The notes beneath the pieces were generated by a model. It made no database searches. It was given only the letters and a program-made list of their open reading frames with translations, and was not told the DNA's origin. A stretch of DNA of 64,000 bases, from NCBI GenBank assembly GCA_037783415.1, contig JAZGTN010000089.1, positions 1,116,001 to 1,180,000 of the forward strand, in the 5' to 3' direction. The first letter of the stretch is position 1; the number at the start of each line of letters is the position of its first letter. The DNA comes from Leptasterias polaris (Eukaryota > Echinodermata > Asteroidea > Forcipulatida > Asteriidae). Positions 46,738-59,100 of the stretch are shown in pieces. The position numbers were made by a program, and so were the translations under genes.

Positions 46738-47163
46738 TTAACAAATCATAACATTATAACTTTTAAATATGAACACAAGTTCATACTTGGGCCGAATGCG
46801 AATTGATAGCAACATATGATAACATTGTTGAAGTTCTTTGCCTAAAACAGAATAATGTGCGCAAAACGTTCGCTTCATACCACAATATATTGCAATATGC
46901 CTTTGTCTTGTGAAATACGAATGTTTTCTTTGAGATTTGTCACTGTTTCTCGACATTCCAATCAGGATAGCATGGATGAAGGCTAGTATATATACAATAT
47001 GTTTGACAATACCGACTGACACATTCATGTATAGTCTATGAATTTTGCAATGAAATGGAATAGCAATTTTAGTACATTCACTGGGTAAGGCTTTTGACAA
47101 TTTGAAAAACACTTTATGGAAATAGGCTACACTGAAGGTGTCCAGCACCGTTACAGTATGCAT
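46738..47163 (-). other. Unsupported 141-residue ORF
   Basis: The longest single open stretch in the 43-49 kb region, but with no recognisable domain, a composition typical of AT-rich noncoding DNA (many Ile, Tyr, Phe, His) and no promoter or poly(A) evidence. Probably chance; listed so that the stretch is accounted for. Confidence 0.15.
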
Positions 47164-47485
47164 TATACGAACTGATACGCAAACAGAATTTTGATTATTC
47201 TAGCAGTGTAAACAGCAGCTGTGTAAATAAATTTCGTTCAAATCGTCCAAGTTTCGTCCGACATTCACTTTCCCGTCACATGAGGGCGAAACATAGTTCA
47301 ATAAAAAAAATAAAAAAATCGAATGTCAAACGTCCCTTTAATATAATTCCCTTTAAAAATCACGAAAATACATGGTTTTGGTCCAGTATTATTATAGTTC
47401 TCATGAAATTTAACTAATGTTTCGAGTTGTTGTTACATCATAATTTCCTTTTCAGAACTTACAAAATATCTACAATAAACTATCA

Positions 47486-47661
47486 AGGGTTCAATTTTCA
47501 TAGAGCTGCTTTAAGCAAAAAAGGTAGCTAAGCACAACAAAATTATGCTTACCAAAATTTGGTTACCGGGCAAAATACCATGTCACACGTACCACCTGAT
47601 ATCCTGCTTGTTTTTGCTAAGCTGAAATGGTTAAGCATATTTTTCTATGGAATTTGACCCT
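47486..47661. mobile_element. Palindromic MITE ('GCTTAGC...AATTT' family), full copy
   Basis: Left end AGGGTTCAATTTTCATAG and right end CTATGGAATTTGACCCT are inverted copies. Internally GCTAAGCACAACAAAATTATGCTTACC matches 5881-5966 in inverted orientation. ATCA lies at or next to both outer edges, a weak target-duplication candidate. Confidence 0.65.
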
Positions 47662-48721
47662 GATCAAAACTGCACTACATGTATAACCATAATCTTGTTT
47701 CTTTATGCTTGACTTATTTCAAATACTCCCAAATACAAAACACGTCGAATCCATCTACGTTTAGTAACGATGTGACAGCGGGTACCAGCCGCATCTCTGG
47801 CCCCACCTCTGGTCACAAATGGTCAACCCCCTCAGAAGTCTGAGAAACGATTCATTTTTAAGTTAAAGATTCTCACGTTCAACCTTGAGTCAAGTCTTCG
47901 AAGACTGACTGAAATGGGCAACATTCTGTCCAACGGTCCAAGGAATGTGATACTTTGACTCGATAAGGATAGACTACTTTTGTCTTTGTTTACATCACTG
48001 CCGTAAATTGTTTATTATTTTGGTCTCTGAGCTAGACGAACTTGCACGTAATACACGATCTGTTAACAAGAATCAAGGGTTCAGAAAACTAGGTTATTTT
48101 AAGAAGGGTGTTTGTCGATGGTGGGTGATCATGGCGGCCTTGGTACAAGCCTTAACCACAAACAAATTAATTGATTTATCCAATGATAGATCAGAATCTC
48201 AACAGCACTAAACCCTCTCAGTAATGAAAAGGCAAGGTTTCGGGATTAGTAAAGTCAAGCTGTTTCGTGAAAACTGTGAATGTTTCTTTGGAGTTTTGTT
48301 GATGATGTTGATTTCATTGTTGTTGTTGTTGCTGTTGTTGATGTTGTTGGTGGTGGTGGTATTGGGAGATACAAGTTGGAAACTTGACAAGGATAACCAG
48401 GGTTTTATCCATTGTATTTGAAACAAAACGTCACCAGAAAGTGAACAACTTCTTAGGCAGTTTGAAGTATTCTACAACGGAAACGTAACCCTTTATTACA
48501 ATATTGACTAACAAGGTTCTTCATGCTTGGGAGAATGTCTGCAACATTCCAAGAAATCACAGACAAGCGCAAACAACAATTACCTTCAGGTCAGTGACAC
48601 CTGCCCGACAAAAATTAAGAGGTTATCAACGTTATTTGTCATCTCTTTCTTTCTCCAATCGATTATTTATGCGAATTTGCCAACAATACATTTGAATTTA
48701 TAAATTGGCGACACTTTCGCT

Positions 48722-48979
48722 TCTCTTTAAATACAAATAAAACATGTAACTGAAACTGTAACTGAAAACCTAAACAAAAATGCAACAGCTGATTTCAGTT
48801 GTTACAACCAAAATTAAGGACTAGGCCTGATTTTTCAATATTTTCTCCGGACTCACACAACGGATTGAGCCCACATTTTCACAGGTTTTGTTATTTCATG
48901 TACATGGTTGATCACACAAAACATGAACACTGTCTGTGACTTTTTTGTCAACTCTACCAATCCAGTATAATACCTTCAA
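48722..48979 (-). repeat. Dispersed repeat, copy of 32243-32529
   Basis: Colinear over about 240 bp including CAACAGCTGATTTCAGTTGT and GATCACACAAAACATGAACA. Confidence 0.7.
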
Positions 48980-49282
48980 ATTGTATCAAATTGGCTGTAA
49001 TTATGATTATGATAAGGCCTATAGACAGGTGACTATATTTGTGATAATTATTGTATTAAAAAAACTAAAAGTATTCACTATTCAAATACATAAAAATATG
49101 GCCAATTATAGCTTGCAGTTTTTCCTGTTCATTTTAAGAAAACAGGCGACACAACTGTTTAAACAACAGCATCACATGTGTCCATACCGACGATGTTAAC
49201 TGTGAACATGTAAAATAAATAAACTTTATCCACAGGAATGTGGCTCAGGTAAACAACCCATGGTCAAAGGTGAAAGGTCAAG

Positions 49283-50101
49283 TTAGAAGAATCGTATACT
49301 GTCCTCTTCATCCGTGGGAAGTCGGTAAGCAGGCAGTGAGATCTTTCGGATTCTGAAGTCTGTTTGTTCCATCTTTAACTGTCTGTCTGTGGGTTCTTCC
49401 TCTTCAAAGACTTCATCTTGGAATCGAACACGATGAGGAGGATGAGGATTTGAGTTCTGAGGTGGTTCATTATTATTGTGGGCTAGGATTGAACCATTCG
49501 GGAATCCTTTCCTTCGCCTGGTAGGCATGAGTCCAACCGTGCTAGCCCTCTGTCTAGGTGACCTCACTTCAAGGAATTGGTCCATATGAGGATTATGACC
49601 TCCTCCTCTACCACCATTCTCATGAGTTCGGTCTTGGTGGTATTCTGGGGTTGGTGAGGGTGGGGGTGAGGGTGGGGGTGAGGGATGAGGCGATGGGTAA
49701 GGCGAGGTGTCGGGTGACTCCAGCCTCATGTCATGCAAGCTTCCAAGAAGCTTCTCATTTGCCTTGTTCAGAGCATCAATCTGTCTCTGCTGCTTCTTGA
49801 CAGTAGTCTCCAACTCCTTGATCTTAGAATCCTTCTTGGATAACTTCTCAACGATCTCCTTCCTCTCCTTCTTCAGGCATCCTTCAATAAACATAAGCTC
49901 AGAGACGAGGTCAGTAAACTGTGCATCCTTCTCTCTGGAGCACTTCAAGACCTTCTCATCCCCTTCTTCTAGACGTATCTTCCAGCCGGCAATAAGTTGT
50001 CTTGTCCTTGTCTTCTGGAGCTCCATCTGTTTCCCCATGTCATCAATAACATCATAAGCTTCTCGCAGTCTGGTGCGGAGAACACTTATCTCCTTTTCAA
50101 G
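49283..50101 (-). other. Coiled-coil gene, terminal exon
   Basis: The acceptor follows TTTCCATATGTACAG. The frame is open for 272 codons to TAA at 49285-49283. The 26 codons open upstream of 50101 lie in the intron (hydrophobic, unlike the rest) and are excluded. Base composition is clearly coding compared with the surrounding AT-rich DNA. Confidence 0.8.
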
Positions 50102-53100
50102 CTGTACATATGGAAATTGGAAACAAATAATCATAATTATTTGAAAGAATCTAACAATTACTGTTGTTTTCCATGACAATTATTAATTATTATAAACAAC
50201 AAAGATGTCAAGATTTTAAGAATGTAAACTATAAAGAGCTGAGATACCATTTTACACAAGAGAACACATCAAAACCAAAGAGCATCTGAAACTTCCGGAA
50301 AACTATCTGGCAAAAAAGAACTGTGGTTGAACTGCATGGTACCTTCGCTTTATCAAGATGCAGAGAGCGAGTAGGGGTAGGCCTACACCGACCGGTCCAG
50401 AGGTTCGGTGACAGACGCGGGCCAAGTTGATCAAACAATCTACACAACACACAACGACCCAACAAAGAGTTTTTCTGAGATATGTGTTGTAATAAAGACA
50501 GCCAGGGTGCAGTGAATTAGAAACCCTTTAGTGTTTTGTCTACATACCCAACAAAGCCGATTGCTGTTTTCGTGCGAACTGCCCAAAACAAACTGATAAT
50601 ATTAGAGAAAACACACGTCAACGCTATAGCGGTGACTTCACCAAGAATCGGTCTGAACTGTTCTTGATTCCCCTTTAAAATGAAACACAAACATGGAACG
50701 AACTACAAAAGTTCATTTCATTATCCTTCAAAATTTGGAACCCCTTTTGGACTATCATGATGGTAGAAAACTTTATTGTCCTTCGCTTTGTTTGGTTAAC
50801 TTCTTCAGAAAGTGACTCTCACAACGGCCCAACAAAGTGGAAAAGTTCATTGTTTACTGAAAGGCCTATGCACGGCCCGGGTAGTCCTCCGCAGGGACCA
50901 CAGGGGTGAAAAGTAAACACCCTGATTGTTCGCAAAGACGTGGACAGAGAAGGTACCGGCACGCTGGGCAGCATGCCTAGATCCCCCGTTGGTTGTGCCG
51001 TGGTTACAGCCATAAAGCATGGTACACCGTGGTAGAAACTTGGCCCGCCATAATAACTCAAATCACACATTGTCAAATTCTCTGCTGTTGATAATGCATG
51101 TCGACTCAAATGCCATGGTTTCTCTCAGCAGACGAGACTAAATAACACAAAGGACTGAACTTCATGGCACACCATGTCTAAAACGCAACCTGCCAGTAGG
51201 CTTTCATCAGCCACAAAACCAGAAGTTTCAAAAGTAATGTCAAAGCTAATACAAGTAAAATTTCTCATGAGCACAGCACACAGCGCGCATATGTGGTTGT
51301 ACCACCAATTATATTCAGAACCACCGCGGTTCGTTCAACCTGGTCACTGCAAACCTTACTTGAAGTTTGATTGTTTACCACCGTGTAAAGTTTCAAATTC
51401 TACTGAACGGCGATGCAAATTTCATTTAAGACTAACAACAAACACCTCCAATCAACTTTTGCACCCTCGACTTTGAGTGAAGCAAATTCAAATTGAAATT
51501 TTAATCACAAACACACCCAAAACATCTTACGTTACATAAAGTATGTTTGAACTATATACTAACACCTACATGTACCAAAGTTTACAAAGTACTAACAGTT
51601 AGTCTCTGAACCTTTGATCAATACAATCTACCAGTTAAAAAAACTACGCAACGACCTCTCTGCAGAAACTAGCAAAGCCCATTAACAATATGTTGATTGA
51701 CTATTGTATGTTCACCCCCACTTGACCTTTCCATCACAAAATAAACTTACAATGGAGTATAATCCTAATTAGCACTCAGGTGTCAAAGTACTTCTAAAAA
51801 AACCAATTATTGCAAAAATATCTATAATCCTATCAAAGGTCAAAAGAATTGAACTGATTTTTAAAGAACCCTTACCTTGAAGTTTCATTATCAAGCAACC
51901 TAAGGTTGGAAAGTTCTTAAACTCTGGATTAAAAAAAGGGAATAATTGAATTGAGTCATTTTTTGACAACTTAACCTTGCGTGTGGGAGGCGGACATTCA
52001 ACAATTCAAAACTCTGACCTTCAAACAATAATAAGTCAGAACGGTCAATTCTCTTGACGCTAAAAGTTGCCATTCAGCGTCCTCCAACAGTTCCTAAAAC
52101 TTTGCCACTTCAAATTGCCCACCAAAACAAAACACGCAAAACAAAATCACTCATAATACTGAGAAATACAATAAACAACAACCTAATTATTTGCAATAAA
52201 GTTCGTTCAACCTTTCAATCACGGCATCCGGATTGAATTTAACGAACAGATTACGCTTGTCATCAATGAAATATATGCTCCTTATTTTCCCCAGCTGTAT
52301 TTATGATATTTTCAGTTTGGTTCAGCGGTCGTATCAGATCACAACCCTACGAAACTCGATACCTTCACTGTAACAAGAATACTGAACAGAATTATTTACG
52401 GCTCAAAAACCCGCCAACAAGCAGAAACTTGTTGACGGACGGAAACCACAGAACAAATCATGAAGAGCCGTTCGCACGGAATCACCCTCGTTGTGGCGAG
52501 ACAAAACTTCAACTTTTGGCAACTTCTGATCGTGTTACAAAATAAACCCTGATTTAATTACCGCATGGTATGCACACAATCCTGAGATTGACAAGTTTCG
52601 GTGAACTTCACCACAAACCGTACACCGTGAAAATCTCACACACTTTCGATTTCCGAACGGTTTGGAACCAATAAATCGTCTGAGTCGAGATGGTTTTGGA
52701 TTTAACCCTTGGTCGAATGGATGAAAACAGTTCATTCGACTGCAATTATTTGTTGGCAGTAAGTCACATTCACAGCAACTAATGCTTTTAAGTTTTACAA
52801 GGAAATCAAAAGATATTTCGCAATTCTTGACTATAAACTACTATATTTTATAGGAAATGAAATGTTATAAGGGAGTAATATGAAGTTACAACCATCAAAA
52901 TAAACATGTTATTACAAAAACTACCCCAAAAAACAAGTCCAACCAATAATTCCAGAAGCATATTATTGCATTAGAAATGTATACTAAGCAAAAGTCAGCA
53001 GCAAATCAGTCACAAACAGTGTCACGCTACATTACTGGATTTGGTTGGTCACACTTCTATCAAAACAAGACTGGATGGTGCTTAGATTTTATTTATTTAC

Positions 53101-56100
53101 TAGACAGGTTAATAAAATTGCGCCTTGTCTGCAAATATAATGAAAGACACCAATCAAAATTCACGATTATCGAGCAAAATGCCCTCAACCCAAAGGTGTG
53201 AAAAACTTCTTCAGAAGTTTGACAGTTGACCGTTATCTCCTTATTTATGGCAGTGATACCTTCACAAACGTATACGAATTTCTCTCGTACATTCCTTTAG
53301 GGACTGCCACATATCCAACAATCATAAATCTTTGGTTGCGGCTTGTTAGTAGTGAATAATTGACACATTCTTGTCCAACGATAGGAGCAGGACCTAGTTT
53401 CCACATGCCATGGGGGAATCGTGTCTCCAAAACCCCAAGGCATGCCCTGACAAGACCTTTTCACCGCTGAGGCACGTAATCAGAGTGTGTAATGGTATCA
53501 TCATCCAGCAGTATTTCGAGGCTAATGAGGTACAGATCTGTATCCTCAAACGGTATCGTTAGCCTCATTGCGTAAGGCAGTTGAGTGCAGGAAGCTACTC
53601 ATAAGTGTTTAATACTTAGTGCATCTAATTCTAAACTTTCATGAACAATCACCGTAACAAAGCAAAGTCCAACTGGGGAAATTTATGTTTGAAACAAAAC
53701 CAGGTTTTGCCTTTAACTTTTTCAGTGACTGGCCAACCAGACCAGATGGCTTGTCATTTTACTTGCCCAGCATCAGTTTTTTTTTAGTAGTCCATATTAA
53801 ACAGGGATGCTTTTCGACACTGAGTTAGCCAACCAGACCACTTTAGAGTGAAGTTTGACTGGTCCTCAGGTATTTTAACTGGCAGTTGGCCAGCGGACCA
53901 AAGTTAAGTGAGAATACTGGACATGTGCCTTTTACCCTAACTTCAAACAATTTTGAAAGTAGATCAAACTTTACGAAACTTTATCTTTTTTATATGTGTG
54001 CTCTAGTTTGACTTTGACATGAAGCTATTCCCTTCAGATTCCCTGTGACCATGCACCCCATTTTCAATTTTTGAATAATGTGGGTGATGATTACTGAGGT
54101 TCCATGGTAATTTAATGACCATACGACCCTCTAGGTACCAGACAGGGTGCTGTGAGAGACCTTGAGTAGGTCTATAGACCCTAGAGGCTGGACAGATAGA
54201 CCCTAGAGGCTGGACAAGTCTAGCTGGTAACCTGACCTGCATACAGTCCACCTGTGGAAAACGCTGAGGCGTACCAACATACAACCAAACAAACAGGGAA
54301 GAGCGTTTGTGTTTTTGATGATGCAGACACTTAGACAGTCGTGGATGATTTCGTGAATATTTGAAGAACTTTCCCCACACCTTCAAGTCTTTAACCCAAG
54401 CAAACAAGAAAGCCAACATTGAACATATTTAGGCACCAACAAAAACATTTAACTCTATGGCATCATGTAGAGTAACATATAATTTGTTTTGAGCAGATCG
54501 TAAAATGATAAAAGTAACTGTTTATAAAAAAATATGCTAACAATTTCGCTTTTTACCCACACTCCTGGCTGAAAACATGTGCCATACATCCACTACGGTT
54601 TCACCCCTCTAAATAGACTCCCATAGCAAACAATGATAAATGCTAAATATTCAAAAATTCTCAAAAAATAGTTAAAAGTCTCTCAGCCTCTTGAAAACCA
54701 ATCAAATATATTTTCAGACCACTAAACTTCAGATTTCTTTTCAATTTTTGGCAGGTCAGCCGTTTGGAATTTTTGCTAATTACCCAAGAAAAAAACACCC
54801 CCGAAAATGTGTTTTTTCCCAAACCGACTTGCCGCCAGTTTTCATGAGGCACTCCTCCAATTCCCAAGCTAAATAGGACCAACTTTAAAGCCCAAATTTA
54901 TCAAATCTCCTCAAAACTTGAAACCCAGAACCCCCAGGTTGTGATAAGTTCTTATAATTACACACTCTATTAGTTGCATGACCCCCAAAACGTTATAATT
55001 AAAAATAAGTTGTGGGTTTACAAATTATGATAAGTAGCTTGGCGCATGAATTTCTGGTCGATTTAGAGTAGTGCACCCTATAAGGGCAGTCAATTATTCT
55101 TTATGGGGGAAAAATTATGCTTAAAATGTTGAGAATAAGTCACTGATATGAAATCTGGAAAAAAAATTGGAATATTTTATTGCGTTTGTCTACAACAAGG
55201 TCAAACATGTTGAAGCATTTACATGTACTTTAAGCAATGTGAGAGGAAAAACCTGCATGACACACTGTGTACATTATATTGAATACTTGGAAGTTACGTC
55301 CAAATCTTCCCTCAAAAAGTTATTAACATGTCTCTTTTTCGTAATAAGATTCTAAAAACATTACAAAATATTTAATTAATCGACAAGAGGGGGTTAATTA
55401 TTGTGGATAAGCGGTAAAAAGGGAAACAGGTTGGAAGGGGGCCTTGAGTTGGGGGGGGGGGGCGTTTTTGCTTTCCCTCCAACTTTTCTAACCATGTATT
55501 CATATTGAGTTTAAAATTGTGAACTTTATAACAAAGTTCCCAACAAACAAACACATTTTACCACATTTATTGTTCTTCCAAGTTTCATGTTGCTAGCTGT
55601 TAAGGGGGGGGGGGGGTAAAGGGGTGGGCGGGGGGTGGGCGGGGCATGTTGCAAAATTCCGTTCCAGATACTATACGGTTAGTTGTGGACAATAGGATAA
55701 GACTGTAAACTAGGGTTTAGACTAAGAGCTAGGGTTTTGGGCTGATGGCTATAGGGTTTGGGGTGTATGCTAGGGTTTGGGCCGACGGCTAGGGTTTCTG
55801 TGCCGATGGCTAGGGTTTTGGCCGATGGCTAGGGTTTGGGTGTAGGCTGTGGGTTTTTGCTGAGGGCTAAGGTTTTGGCTGCGAGGGCTAGGGTTTCACA
55901 CATGCAATCAGTTCCCGGGAACTTGACATTCATGATGCCATATCAACCACCCACCGCCTATGTCATCTTCACATAGTCTGTTGATGGTTTGTCTCTACCT
56001 TTCCCCTGATCAACCAGCCACTGAGATTCTTGAGTTTCTTGAATGTGACTTACCGTGATAGTCTCATACTCGTCGATATAGTATTACACTAAAAACCAAA

Positions 56101-59100
56101 CCCAGCAAACCTTTCTTTGGAACGTTGAATTATTCTGTTGTTTTGTAATTTTAGGAACAAATAGCAACATTATTACTATATACTATCTGTTAATACAGCC
56201 AAAGGAATGATGTTTTCAATGTAAACACAGCAACAACTGACGAAAAGTGCCCCCATACAACACACTACTGTCGTCGTTTCAAGCCTACATAACCGTATTA
56301 ACAACACTGAGCACACGGGTACACGGGTGTAGCGGGCGCCACCATTTTGTATCTATAGGTTTCACCCCTCTAAATAGACTCCCATAGCAAACAATGATAA
56401 ATGCTAAATATTCAAAAATTCTCAAAAAATAGTTAAAAGTCTCTCAGCCTCTTGAAAACCAATCAAATATATTTTCAGACCACTAAACTTCAGATTTCTT
56501 TTCAATTTTTGGCAGGTCAGCCGTTTGGAATTTTTGCTAATTACCCAAGAAAAAAACACCCCCGAAAATGTGTTTTTTCCCAAACCGACTTGCCGCCAGT
56601 TTTCATGAGGCACTCCTCCAATTCCCAAGCTAAATAGGACCAACTTTAAAGCCCAAATTTATCAAATCTCCTCAAAACTTGAAACCCAGAACCCCCAGGT
56701 TGTGATAAGTTCTTATAATTACACACTCTATTAGTTGCATGACCCCCAAAACGTTATAATTAAAAATAAGTTGTGGGTTTACAAATTATGATAAGTAGCT
56801 TGGCGCATGAATTTTTGGTCGATTTAGAGTAGTGCACCCCTACAAAGAAACAGAAACGCCCTCTATTGACATGATGAGTTTTTACCATGTCTCAAAATTT
56901 CTGTCAGTTTGGAGCGAAATGCATAAAGCATGGCCTCCATGCATAAAGTAAGTACTCTTCAACAAAAGAACTAATCAACAATTGACCACTTTATACCTGT
57001 AGAGCTATTTGAAAACCTTTCACAAATTTCAAAACAGTACTTGACTGTAGTGTATTCTTCAAAACAATACTCCATCTCTTTGCAAAATAACCTTACATCT
57101 TTTGGCGTCAAAATATCGTTTATACAAGATCTGTATTGTTATTTATGATAACAATATTTGATAACAAAAAAGAAAACAAATCAGTCGACTTATCAAGCTT
57201 TCGAAAGACCTTCTGTCTTTTTAAAGCCCCAGGGAAGGCTTACTTTACTTGTGATCTTTGAATATAGGACCTCGGTTTGGCGTCGTAAAAATCTGAAATT
57301 TGTAACATGTTTCACAAACGCAGTGGACATTGTGTTTTGAAGTAGACCGGTACACGTTAGGTTTCTCTGTGGATAAAGTACCACTTTGTTGTTGCTATAA
57401 TATAACCTTGCTTTAAGGTAGGGTATACCTTTGGTAATTACTCCAAAAATAATGACCATAAAAACTTACTTGGTAAAAAGTACCGGAGAGCTGTTGATAT
57501 TATAAAGCATTTTTAGAAACGACACTCTTTGAAGTGGTGTAGAAAAAGAGGAAATTTTCACAAAAGAGTTTGAATCTGATCTGAGCCTTTATCATGCATC
57601 TGAAAGCAAACAATTCTATGCAACGAGAGTGGTTTTTTATGTCATTATTTCCTTGCAACTTCAATGACCAATTGAGCCCAAATTGTCACAGGTTTGTTAC
57701 TTTTTATATGCATATATTGGGATACACCAAGTGAGGATAGTCTTTGAAAATTACCAAAAGATATCCTGCCTTTAATATGTCACGCAGAACGATCAGCATG
57801 TGACCTCGCCTGGTAGATATTACATAACAGGGTAAAATTATAATCAACTCTAATACCAGATAATGCTGGAAATCTGTTTATATATTTATTAAAATATGAG
57901 GGTATATCTGATTTGGAGTGTTGCGTGTAATTAATTACAAGCTATTGGTGGAGGAGTTTTTATCAAGGTGGTCACAAGGACTGCTTTGCGAAGGGGTGGT
58001 TCAGATTTGACTGCATATCGATGTGTACAAAATGCAAATTTTCTCCTAACTTCTCGTTTGCATCCACACTTAATACTATTCAGTTTACCAAAAAGCTTGT
58101 TTGTACGACAACAACTATGGTGACTGCCAATACACTGCAATATGCCAATGTTTTTCACTTGCAAAAGCAGGGAATGGAAAAGGTATTATACAGGATTGAT
58201 GAGAATAAAAACATCAATGTTTAATTTTAGTCTGGAAGCTTACTGATTATTAATTCATACTAAAACCCTTTTTTGTGTGAAATATTCCCTCTGAAATGAA
58301 GTCATATTCGAGAAAAGTGTATCTAAAAACTTTTTAAAATTACATGTACATGCAAGCATACATGAACATGTAAACACCTAAAACCGTGTATTATAAAAGC
58401 CACAAAGTTTCCCTGGCTGTTTTTGTACGATAAAGGTTTCAAATTGTTCTATTGGAGGTGAAACTTTGTCAAGTGTAGGGTGGGGGATGGGGAGCATTGG
58501 ACAGAGAAATCGACAGGCATTCAACAGCTTTTTCAGGCCTCAATTTGTACCGCCATAATGCAATTCATTGGAGCTGCACAGGGGAAAAGCACCGAGAAAT
58601 TTCCATCCACAAGATTAGACACTGAAGGGTTTAGCCCCCTTGTTCGCTCAGGCAGGGAGAGGGGAGTCTGCACTATGGTCTCATAGTACAACAAGAGACA
58701 TGCAGACAATGGGCAATTGCCAACACATTGGGTAAATCCACGCATATTCACAACAACAGATCAAAGTAATTATCCACTCAATGCACATCCAATCTCTCTG
58801 TAATGATAGATTGGACTACATGGTCACGAATCCAACTAATTATTTGGGTTATTCCCTAAGGACAAAACCTCATTATGTTCTTTGTTGTCATCATAAAAAA
58901 CTCTGCAATTTAATCTGCAATTTAATCGCAGCATGCAAAGCACTGAGTGCGTAGACAACGAACAAACCCCAAAACACATTCAACATGGTTTTTTAATAAT
59001 AGCTTTCAGGACTGCCTCGCGTCTAGTTTGTACTGGGAAAAACCCCATTAAATTTCAAACAATGTGTATCATCACCTACCTCCATGGTATCATAGAGTGT

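Noticed and set aside
46738..47163. 141-residue minus ORF as a gene
   Set aside because: No domain, no splice or promoter evidence, AT-rich residue bias; expected by chance in this much sequence.
49558..50057. Plus-strand ORFs opposite the coiled-coil exon
   Set aside because: Antisense shadows of a strong coding exon on the minus strand.
51876..51910. Possible 24-nt internal exon of the coiled-coil gene (acceptor CCAACCTTAG, donor CAAG|GTAAGGG)
   Set aside because: The phase needed to join the last exon reads TGA/TAA; other phases do not match the flanking exons.
56040..56100. Possible 35-nt exon ending CACG|GTAAGTCAC on the minus strand
   Set aside because: In the phase needed it begins with a stop; the donor alone is not enough.
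54661..56643. Identical 73-residue minus ORFs at two places, looking like a duplicated gene
   Set aside because: They are part of the young 482-bp MITE; identity extends equally into noncoding parts of the element.
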